From assembly GCA_037957365.1 (NCBI GenBank), contig JARHVA010008416.1, forward strand, positions 208,501-272,500: a stretch of DNA of 64,000 nucleotides, read 5' to 3'. The stretch comes from Torreya grandis (lineage: Eukaryota > Streptophyta > Pinopsida > Cupressales > Taxaceae). Both the position numbers and the translations under genes were made by a program. Below the pieces are notes generated by a model. It was not told the DNA's origin and did no database searches. It saw only the letters and a program-made list of their open reading frames with translations. Positions 55,297 to 64,000 of the stretch are shown here, one piece after another (within the stretch, counting starts at the first letter, position 1; each line of letters begins with the position of its first letter).

Positions 55297-55301
55297 GATG
55301 A
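55297..55301. repeat. Target-site duplication of element 3, right copy (GATGA)
   Basis: A perfect copy of 37873-37877. Confidence 0.88.
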
Positions 55302-56415
55302 AAAACATTCAATTGGTGCCTTAAATAAACTTACTTTTTGGTTATACCTTCATATAGACAACTACTATGGGGAGAATAAGAACATGTACTTCCTTAATAT
55401 TTTTTTCTTTGAAAATTATGTTTTATAAATATATATATATATATAGAGTTTTATAATTACATCATCCATTTCCATAATAATTCATTTATCGATTATGATG
55501 TTAGTTTTTAAATCAGTCCCAACCATTCCCCTTTGTCTTCATATGTGTCTCTCTACTGATACATTTATAATACCCCTTCTAAATTATCAAATAAAATTTA
55601 ATTGTACTAAATCTAGTCTACTAATCTAGTAAAGTTTTTTTTGAATCTATACATTTCTTCTATGCTTTTAATATCATCAAACAACATGTACTCATAACAC
55701 ATCCACTTCATTTAATTTTTTTAGGTGTCTCTTAAGAAAAAAATAATATATTCCTTGTATATTATCAAAAAATGATGTAGCAGTACCATAGTCATTTTCA
55801 TTAGAAGTAGGGTATCCTTTGAGAGATAAGTATAGAGAAAAAATAAAGGTCTTTTGTTAGGAACATGTTTTATTTTTTAATATACATGGGATAGAACCAA
55901 TGTATCACTTGGGAGATACCAATGGATACTAAGTATATAGTTTCACAGCCACTATATTTTATGTGATAGTTATTGATTGATTAATATGGAATTATTTGGT
56001 TTGATATGCTTAATAAGATAAATAAAAATGTATGTGTGTCAATTTATAATGGTTTTAAATGAAGTTATCATTTCTTAGATATTGGGAAAGCCATTTTATG
56101 TTATTTTACATAATGTAGTGTTGATTTAATGTCATTCAATGATCATATGTGTATCTCTCAATAAATATCTTTTGAATTATAACTTTATATTAATATGAAA
56201 AAAAAAGTCTAAACTTATATGGAACTAAATGTAATTCTATTAGCTTTCCAATTACACAAAATCATGTTTTTTTATAGTTTTATGTTATGATATTTATCTC
56301 TACTTACATACAAAGGTATCTTCCTTGATGTTGAGGTTGGTTTTTTTCTTACCCACAAGGACATTGATGAAACATTTGTAAACTTGTATGAATGTATAAA
56401 GAGAAAAGATGTGTG
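55302..56415 (+). other. Older host-locus sequence
   Basis: The continuation of 36081-37877. The first ~125 bp prolongs the unrecognised frame (LTFWLYLHIDNYYGENKNMY) to a stop near 55430. A short (AT)n tract lies at about 55428-55445. Words GGTGTCTCTTAAG (about 55724), TGTATCACTTGGGAGATACC (about 55900) and AAAGGTATCTTCC (about 56314) resemble the outer, diverged part of the 3340-6500 palindromic array. Confidence 0.4.
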
Positions 56416-58751
56416 TGTTGGCACATGTGTTTTCATTGATGTCAAATGGTTGATGTCATATGTGCATTAATATCAATATTAATGACAAAGTGGTGATTCC
56501 ATAGTATGATCAGTTTTGTTTATGTCAAGAAGGATAATCAAGATAAGTATTGTTTGAGGCTTATCATGTTGGATCTAGTATGTTAATGTGGTTTCAAGTC
56601 AATGTAAGGTTCTAAAATGGTAGAGCTCATATAAGTAGGACTTTTAGAAGTTAGAGAAAGTTGTTATTGATAAGATACTATTGGAGAGGTCATATGACAT
56701 GTTATGATTTCTTGGAGTACTTTTGGAAATGAAAGTATTTCATTAGATAAGTCATATGAATGTCTATGTTCTCCTGGTCATCTTGGAAAATTAGGTTAAG
56801 TGAGTAAATTGATGATGTCAAACTTCACACATGTGAACATGTCAAAAGAAATAGGTCACATCTTTTGTTCATATTTATTCCTAAATCATGTGGTTGAAAT
56901 TTAGGTCTTGATATGGTGTCTATTAAAAGATATCAAGGTGCAAAGTTTACCCTCCAAGCAGATTGTAGTGTTTCCCATACTTAGCCAAAGTTGCTCTAGT
57001 AGACTGTGAGATGAAAATGATGATCAAGTTCAAGCCCTAATAAATATATTTTATCAATGTTAAATGTAGAGATACCAAGTATCAAAATATAGCTCAATCG
57101 AATCAAGGATCAATGGTACATGGGTGATCATGAAGATGAAAATCTAATAGAGTGCATTTGTTTATGCAGATAGAGATCTAACAACAAGCACAAGGTCAAT
57201 AAGTTAAGGTATCCTCAAATTTCACATGGGAATGCCAAGTGGAATATTTAAATTTGAAGAGTAATAGTAGGTTGCTCATATTACATACATGTATTCCAAG
57301 TGGCATAAATGCATGGTGATTGATAGCAAGGTCCACATAAGGCATATGGGGCTACCAAGTGTTTCAATATCAGTAGCACATATCAAAGATCAATAGTTAG
57401 TGTTTGAAAGTAAAGTTTAGGTGACTCCTAAAAGGATTTATGGATCATATTTTATTAATTTTATAGGGTCATAAGATTAATAAATATGTTTGAAGCTTTT
57501 ACTTTATACAGTGACTATTGGAATTTAAATTAACAAAGGAAAAATAAGTTTGTATTGTTTGAGATATAACTTTTTTATATGATGGATTTGAAAATGTTAT
57601 AAAAATAAGACATGTAAATAAATCAAAGGAACATCCATAAAAACTAATTTTTAGCTTTAAAAATATATCTTTAGTATTAAAAATGCTTATAAGTCAACTA
57701 TTTGTTCATTCATGATGTTCTTGTGTGCAAGACTATTATTTGAGTAGTTTTTGCATATATAGATGAGTGTAGTGATGCATGTAATCACTTGAAGGTGTCT
57801 TAGGGATCATATAGGGTGGACATATGTATTTTTAAGAGGTCTTGTGTTTGTAATTTACTTGATGAATTGCTAAAAAAGTGAATAGGTCTCAATGACACCT
57901 ATAAGGGCTACTAAGGCCTATTAAAAAAGTGTAACTACTTAAGGGTGGCCCATGGATGCTATGGTAGATGTATTAGTTTGATAATAATCCTTAAGGGTTA
58001 AGGCAAGTCTAATAGCTAACCAATAATATGATATTCATGAAGGCTCTATAAAGAGTGAAATCAAAGGTGATGGGTTATAGAGTTTTTATGTGTGGAAGAT
58101 ATAGTTGTGAAGTGACCCAAGAGAAGAGGAGTGTTCCTAGAAAATGGATTGAATAATAGATCAAGTTGAGGAATATTTGTATGACCTGTAGGTCATAATT
58201 ATAATTTTATCATAGTGTACTTTTATGATTAAATATTGAGGATGAGTGAAGAGGTCTAGAGTGATCTAAAAGGTGTTTTCGATGCCTTTCTTATGTATTC
58301 AAGAATGAGAGAGTCTAAAGGGTTGAAATAGAATTTTTATACATTTATTTTCCATCAAATTAAAATTCAATCAAAGTTCTAGAGTTATTTATTTCATAGG
58401 TGTTGTGTGGGTACTCAACATCTAGAACAAGTTGGTACTTATTCATTCTTAGGGGTGGGTGCTCATTGTGAAGTGGGTGCTTCAATAAAAGTTCTCATGT
58501 TTATGATCATATTATAGAACAAGTATTACATGTGTTTTTAGGATTGAGAGTGGTTTTTATTCCCCATTAGGGTTTCCCATGAAATTCATATGTTGGGTGT
58601 TTGATATTGCATAATATTTTTGTTTCACTATTATGAATGACTTGTTTGCTTTATGAATTCTAGTGATGATTGATTAAGGATTTCAAGGATTGGAATTGAA
58701 ATTTGGATTATCTTGCATCATTTATTCACCCCCCCTCTTAGATATTTTACA
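56416..58751 (+). repeat. 5' LTR of element 4
   Basis: It begins TGTTGGCACATGTGTTTTC and ends near GATATTTTACA. The first 850 bp align with 63154-64000. No gene is supported inside. Confidence 0.88.
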
Positions 58752-58760
58752 TATAATAAT

Positions 58761-58774
58761 TTGTACCAGAGCCA
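58761..58774 (+). promoter_or_regulatory. Primer-binding site of element 4
   Basis: TTGTACCAGAGCCA resembles the Met-tRNA complement TGGTATCAGAGCCA with a few changes, about 10 bases after the LTR. Confidence 0.65.
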
Positions 58775-58819
58775 CACCTTCTTTTTAAGTTTAACGACTT
58801 GAATGTGATAAAAGGTATA

Positions 58820-59470
58820 ATGGATGACAAAGAGGTTGAAACATTTCTTCAAGGTGAACTAGTATGTGCCTTATTAGAGATCAAACATGTAAAATAAGTG
58901 AATGAATGTCTAGAGGAAAAGATTTAAAGATTGAATAATAAGAAAGGGAGCAAGAATTTTAATTTAACTTCCTCAATGTATCATGAGATTATTACAAGCA
59001 TTAATGGTGTGAAGATAGATATAGATAAACTAAAAATAATAGTCAAGAATTTATAAGACATGTTTAATAAAGGAATGAATCAAATGATGGATAATTTGGA
59101 AAGTAAATCTATGACATATATAAATGTGATTTTGTCTAAAGATAAGCAAAATTCTAGCTCTACCAAAAAAATCAAGGATGAAAATTCTTGGGTGAATGAT
59201 GGTCAAAATAAGGGGATGACTGACATAAACAACTATAGTTGTGTCTTTGATGAATATTATTATAATTTTAATGAATATGGTCATAGATATAGGGATTATA
59301 CTTACTCTTCAAGGAGAAAAAATGAGTTTTTATGTTATAACTATAATCAACAAGGACATATAGCCAAGTACTGAAAAAGGACATTCAAGCCGTTATCACC
59401 ATCATATGGTTCAAGAAAGAAAAATTTAAGGTTTAAAAAAAGAATAAACATGATTTAGATAGTTCACAAA
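58820..59470 (+). pseudogene. Short gag relic of element 4
   Basis: ATG 58820 opens a frame shared with protease and integrase. It is rich in Lys, Asn and Asp, has a coiled-coil-like stretch (KIDIDKLKIIVKNL) and ends with a broken zinc knuckle, CYNYNQQGHIAKY, in which the second Cys is Tyr and the last Cys is lost. The usual UBN2 domain before this part is not visible, and the primer site is only ~45 bases upstream, so the N-terminal half of gag seems to be missing. Confidence 0.7.
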
Positions 59471-59900
59471 AGAAATAATCAATGTTTTTTTAAACAACCT
59501 TTGCATACTAAAGAGGATGGAAACAATAATTGGTACATAGACATTGAATGCTCAAGTCATATGATAAGAGACAAGACTAAGTTTATCTCTCTCAATAATC
59601 ACAATTCAAGCTTAGTAATATTTGGTGACAATAATTCTTCTATCATAGTTTGGAAAGGTTATGTTATCTTGGATAATGGTCACACTAAAACTGAAAATGT
59701 TTTATAAGTAGAAGGTTTGAAACACAATGTTCTAAGTGTTATACAAATATTTAAAAATTGAAATACCTTGACTTTTCATGATAAAGGGTGTGAAGGGATA
59801 AGATACAAGTCTAGAAAATTAGTTTCAAACATTCATAAGGTAGAAAATAAATTTTATGTATTACATGAATCCAATAGAGAGGAGTGCTTCATGAATCAAT
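59471..59900 (+). pseudogene. Protease relic of element 4
   Basis: NWYIDIECSSHMIRDKTKF corresponds to WYIDSGCSxHMTG, so the catalytic Asp is kept but the next residues are changed. Downstream VILDNGHTKTENVL, a stop, and VEGLKHNVLSVIQ match the end of the domain. Same frame as gag. Confidence 0.82.
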
Positions 59901-60640
59901 TAGATAAAATCTAGCTTTGGCATACAAGAATTGGACATGTAAACTTTGACAATTTAGTGAGGATCGTTTCAAAAGGTCTAGTGAGGCATGTGCCTAAAAT
60001 CACTAATATTCCTCATACTATTTACAAGGCATGCCTTCATGGGAAGAAAACCAAAATAAGATACAAATATAAGGAGAATTCCACCAACATTCCATTAGAG
60101 TTAATCCACACTGACCTATGTGGACCTAAAATAACTCAAGGCATACAAAGTCATAGTTACTTCATGCTATTAATTAATTACTTCACTAGGATGAACTGGA
60201 GATATTTCCTTAAAGATAAATTAGATTTTTTTTCAAATTTTAATTCATTCAAAGCTCTTGTTGAAAATGAAAAAGTATCAAGAATCAAGTGTGTGAGATC
60301 ATATAGAGGAGGAGAAATTTGGTCTTGTACGTTTAATGAATTTTATGAATAACAAGGAATTAGAATACATTTTTCTATTGCTAGGACACCTCAACAAAAT
60401 GGGGTAGTTAGAAGGGAAAAGAGGACTATCCAAGAGATGACTAGAACTATGATTCAAGATTCCAAAATATTAGATGATTTTTGGGAAGATTTTGCTAATA
60501 CATCATCTTACATATTGAACAGATGCCAAGTTAGAATAAATTATGATAAGACTCCATATAAGCTATGGAAGAATAGGGAAGTCAATGTCAAACACTTTAG
60601 ACATTTTGGGAGAAAGTGTTTTATCAAGAAGATATAAATA
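59901..60640 (+). pseudogene. Integrase relic of element 4
   Basis: LWHTRIGHVNFDNL and KACLHGKKTK are the zinc-binding part, with one of its two Cys apparently changed. The core continues with LELIHTDLCGPKITQGIQS, INYFTRMNWRYFLKDK, VRSYRGGEIWS (usually SDNGGEF, so a catalytic Asp is lost) and ARTPQQNGVVRREKRTIQEM. The C-terminal part (60437-60637) has DFWEDFANTSSYILNRCQ and VKHFRHFGRKCFI. A frameshift lies downstream of 60640. Confidence 0.88.
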
Positions 60641-61065
60641 AAATATTGGTAAATTTGACCTAATGTATAATGAAGGCATCTTATTAGGTTAATCCTTCAT
60701 AAGTTTTGCTTAAATATGTTTCAATAAAAGACTCCACAAAGTTATTTAAAGCTCTAATGTAAGAGTTAAATAAGTAGGTGACATCAAGAAGCCTAGCTTA
60801 TAGATAAACGACACTATTGAGAACCCTATTTCAAATAATAAATGCATACTAGATCAATTAGATGATGAAGAGGAAGAGGTAAGATAAGACACTAAAACAC
60901 CTTCTAGAAGAATACAGAAGGATCATCCTATTTCCCAAGTTGTTTGAAATGTCAATGCCAGTCTACTAACCAGAATGAGAATGTTTTTCAATCAGAATCA
61001 ATAAGACACATCTCTATTATCCAAGGTTGAACCTAAAACATTATTAGAAGTTAACAAAAAATGAA
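60641..61065 (+). pseudogene. Integrase-RT linker relic of element 4
   Basis: Corresponds to the variable, hydrophilic linker of copia pol. It is broken by stops and frame changes. Only an acidic DDEEEEVR-like stretch near 60870 is noticeable. Confidence 0.5.
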
Positions 61066-61900
61066 AATTAGACATGTGCAATGGCTGAAGAACTTGATCA
61101 AATAGTAAAGAGTGAAACATGGGATTTGGTTCTAAGACCAATTGACAAAAAAGTGATAGGAAACAAGTGGGTATTTAGAAACAAGATGAGTGAGAAATGA
61201 TATGTCACAAGAAATAAGGTTGGACTGGTATGTAAAGGATATGCTCAAGTTGAAGGGATAAATTTTGATGAGACATTTTCTCTTGTGGCAAGAATGGAAT
61301 CAATTAGACTCTTCTTATCTTATGAAAGCTTCAAAGTTTTCAAAGTTTACCAAATGGATGTAAAATCTGCATTTTTGAATGGCAATTTAGATGAATAAGT
61401 ATACATTGAACTACATGAAGGTTTTTCCATGATAAGTAATCAGGACCATGTTTGCAAATTAAAGAAGGATTTATATGATCTTAAAAAATCTCCTAGAGAT
61501 TGGTATGATAGATTGGACAAGTATATATTAATTCAAGGATACAAAATATTGGTAGTTGATAGTAAATTATACATTAAAACATATGGCACTCATCAATTAT
61601 TAGGTTTAGTCTATGTTGCTGACATAGTTTTTGGTTCTGACAATGATAACATGAGTAGAGAATTTACAAATGCTATGAAGACTAAGTTTGAAATGTCAAT
61701 GTTAGGAAAACTTTCCTTCTTAGGATTAAAAGTAATCAAATTGATGTAGGTATATTTATTTCATAGGATAAATACATCAAGGATATACTAAGGAAGTTTG
61801 ACATGTTGTATTGTAAGCCAATAAGTACTCCAATAATCATAGGGTGCAGGTAAAGTAAACAAGATGACTCACCAAAATTTTATAAAAATTTGTATATATC
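61066..61900 (+). pseudogene. Reverse transcriptase relic of element 4
   Basis: MAEELDQIVKSETWDLVLRP, KKVIGNKWVFRNKM, YQMDVKSAFLNGNLDE, KLKKDLYDLKKSPRDWYDRL and LVYVADIVFGS are the copia reverse transcriptase blocks in order. The catalytic YVDD reads YVAD, which would abolish activity. The frame at 61429-61749 is open for 106 codons. Confidence 0.92.
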
Positions 61901-62520
61901 CATGATTTGAAGTCTCTTATACTCTACTATGTCTAGGTCTAATATCATGAAAGTAGTATGACTTATATGAAGGTTTCAAGATGATCCTATAGAATCTCAC
62001 TTGAAAATAGTTAAAAGGATCTTGAGGTATCTCAAGAGCACAATAAGTATGGTTTATGGTACCCTAAGAGCATACAATTCACTCTACAAATATACACTGA
62101 TGCACATTGGGCAAGATGCATAGATGACAAGAGGAGTATCAGTGTTGGTGGTTTTTTAATGGGTGATTGTTTGGTTTCTTGGCTAAGAAAAAAGTAAGCC
62201 TCTGTATCTCTATCAACTATAGAAGATGAGTATATAGTTTCTACATTTTATTTTGTTCATGTAATATGAATGAAACAAACTTTGGAAGATTATAAGGTAG
62301 GAAAAAATGGACCTTGTCCTATCTATTGTGACAATACTTGTGTAATTAGTATCTCCAAGAATCTTGTTATGCATTAAAAAATAAACACATTCCTATAAGA
62401 TATCATTTCTTAAGAGAAAAATTTAGTAATCAATGTTTTACATTGGAGTATGTCCCTATTAAATAACAACTTGTAGATATTATGACTAAACCATTAATAA
62501 ATACAACATTTTAATATCTA
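61901..62520 (+). pseudogene. RNase H relic of element 4
   Basis: Near 62095-62240, broken frames give TDAHWARCIDDKRSISVGGF-like and LAKKK-ASVSLST-EDEY-like words, the copia RNase H signature. Later CDNTCVISISKN and KHIPIRYHFLREK, then a TKPL-like end near 62490, complete it. Many stops. Confidence 0.78.
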
Positions 62521-63153
62521 TGACAAATCTTGGGAGTCATCTCCTTATGTATAAATCATTATATGGTCTTTGGTTAAGGGGGAGAATAAATTTCATAAGT
62601 TTTCTCCAATGGTTGGAAATGGTCTGATGGTGTTCAAGAGGAGCCTAAGGTCAAGAGACATAGGGGGAGTCTCTCTCAATATTTTTAATGTATGATCATT
62701 CCCATTTGCTTGATATTATTTGGTTAGTATTCATATAGTAGGTTATGGTCAAGATGGTGTGTTATCAATGATAAAGACTATAAAGATCTAGAAAATAATG
62801 GTTTACATAGTAATAAGGGGAGTTTATATCATCTCTCTGAGGTGGTCCTTTCCTATTATTGGTTCTTTAAATATTTTTAGGTCATTAGGATTAGTTGGTG
62901 CCCATTTTGTCATTGTGTCAAAGGGGGAACATGTGTGAGTTGTTTCATTTCAAATGAGCTTTTTTGGTTGAGTATTGTTTCATAACAGATTATATAAGAT
63001 GAACATGGTGTAAGGGAGAACTTTGTAATTAGTCTAATCTTAGGACAAAGGATTGTGTAGTTGAATTTGAGAGGATAATATGTCCCCTTTATTATTTATG
63101 GAAAAGGGGGTGATGGAAAAGAAGAGGTTTCCATCATTAATAAAGGGGGAGAT
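62521..63153 (+). other. 3' region and polypurine tracts of element 4
   Basis: No ORF. It contains repeated G-rich words: AAGGGGGAGAA (about 62576), AAAGGGGGAAC (about 62921), AAAAGGGGGTGATGG (about 63104), and AAAGGGGGAGAT directly before the right LTR. The last is the likely priming tract. Confidence 0.7.
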
Positions 63154-64000
63154 TGTTGGCTTATGTGTTGTCATTGATGTCAAAGGCTTGATGTCATGTG
63201 CGCATTGATGTCAAGATTAATGACAAAGTGGTGATGTCATAGTATGATCAATTTTATTTATGTCAAGAAGGCTAATCAAGGTAAGTATTGTTAGAGTCTT
63301 ATCATGTTGTATCTAGTATGTTGATGTGGTTTCAGGTCAAGGTGAGCTTTTAAGATGGCAGAGCTCATATAAGTAGGACTTTTACAAGTTAGATAATATT
63401 GTTATTGATATATTCATGTTGGAGAAGTCATATGAGGTGTTATGAGTGCTTGGAGTACTTTTGTAATTGAAAGGATTTAATCAAAGAAGTCATATGAATG
63501 TCTAGGTTTTCCTATTCATCTTGGCAAATCAAGATGAATGAGTGTATTGATGATGTCAGTATTCACATGTGTGAAGGTGTCAGAATAAAGTGGTCACATG
63601 GGTTTGTTCAAATTTGTGTCTAGATCATTTGCTTTAAATTTTAAATATTGATATATTGTCTATCAAATGGCATTGAGTTGAAAATTTGGCCCTCCAAGAA
63701 AATTGTAGAGTATCCCATACCGAGCCAAAGTTGCTCTAGCAAATTGTGACATGACAAAGACCATCAAGTTCAAGCCTCAAGATATAGTTGTTATTGAGGG
63801 AAAACATAGGGATATCAAGTGTTAAAATATAGATTGATTAGATCAAGTATCAATGGCAATTAGGTGATTATGTAGATGAAGATATAATGGATAGTATTCA
63901 TTCATGCTGATAGAGATCTAACAACAAGCACAAGGTCAATAAATCAAAGGAACCTCCTATTGCATGCAAGACTGTCAAGTGGTGTAAGAATGTTTAAGAG
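63154..64000 (+). repeat. 3' LTR of element 4 (partial)
   Basis: It begins TGTTGGCTTATGTGTTGTC and aligns with 56416-57262. The rest lies outside the window. Confidence 0.9.

Larger units (their letters stand above)
56416..64000 (+). mobile_element. Element 4: Ty1/copia retrotransposon with 2.3-kb LTRs (cut by window end)
   Basis: The left LTR 56416-58751 and the start of the right LTR (63154 onward) both begin TGTTGGC and align for all 847 bp available. The interior carries a primer site, a short gag, protease, integrase, reverse transcriptase and RNase H in copia order, then a 3' region with several AAAGGGGG words. LTR length, the CACCCCCCCTCTTAG motif near the LTR end and the KGG-rich 3' region suggest the SIRE/Maximus group, which is inference. 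The right end is beyond the window, so the target duplication cannot be tested. Confidence 0.92.

Overview
This is nuclear DNA from a large, repeat-rich plant genome. It is AT-rich, with no rRNA or tRNA gene and no intact protein-coding gene that I can recognise. About 53 of 64 kb (roughly 83%) is four large LTR retrotransposons, one of which carries a fifth nested inside it. The very long, old, stop-riddled elements, the Tat-type and chromovirus-type Ty3/gypsy families and the long dinucleotide microsatellites suggest a gymnosperm-like or similarly giant genome. I cannot name a species.

Layout. 1-3340: AT-rich sequence with a weak candidate copia LTR on the minus strand. 3340-6500: array of degenerate palindromic repeats built on GGTATCTCCTAGGAGATACC. 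7046-7250: TG and GTAT microsatellites. 7255-17582: element 1, a non-autonomous element with decayed 1.2-kb LTRs, a gypsy-type gag, no recognisable pol, an antisense plant mobile domain (PMD) relic, and a 3' region with ~140-bp tandem repeats. 18132-36075: element 2, a Ty3/gypsy element with ~4.1-kb LTRs, a Met-tRNA primer site and a target duplication CTACT/CTACC. Its 5' LTR is split by a 5.1-kb Ty1/copia element (19744-24825, target duplication ATCGT/ATCCT). 37878-55296: element 3, a 17.4-kb Tat-like Ty3/gypsy element with 5.6-5.7-kb LTRs and a perfect GATGA target duplication. 56416 to beyond the end: element 4, a Ty1/copia element with 2.3-kb LTRs.

How the parts work together. Each element has, or once had, a primer-binding site, gag, protease, reverse transcriptase/RNase H and integrase, except element 1, which would need enzymes from a partner. 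Element 3 is the most unusual. Each of its LTRs carries a ~1,130-codon ORF for an unrecognised protein with a coiled-coil C-terminal half. Clusters of GC-rich hairpin palindromes lie upstream of that ORF, and two separate TATA boxes are present. The downstream TATA would start the genomic RNA, so the ORF would sit in U3, an arrangement reminiscent of the sag gene in the mouse mammary tumour virus LTR. Its pol also carries a second RNase H between protease and reverse transcriptase. Almost every stop codon in one LTR copy is a sense codon in the other, so the ORF was largely intact when the element inserted.

All protein-coding relics here are broken by stops or frameshifts, mostly C-to-T changes (CAG or CAA to TAG or TAA). 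This fits long-term methylated, silenced DNA.
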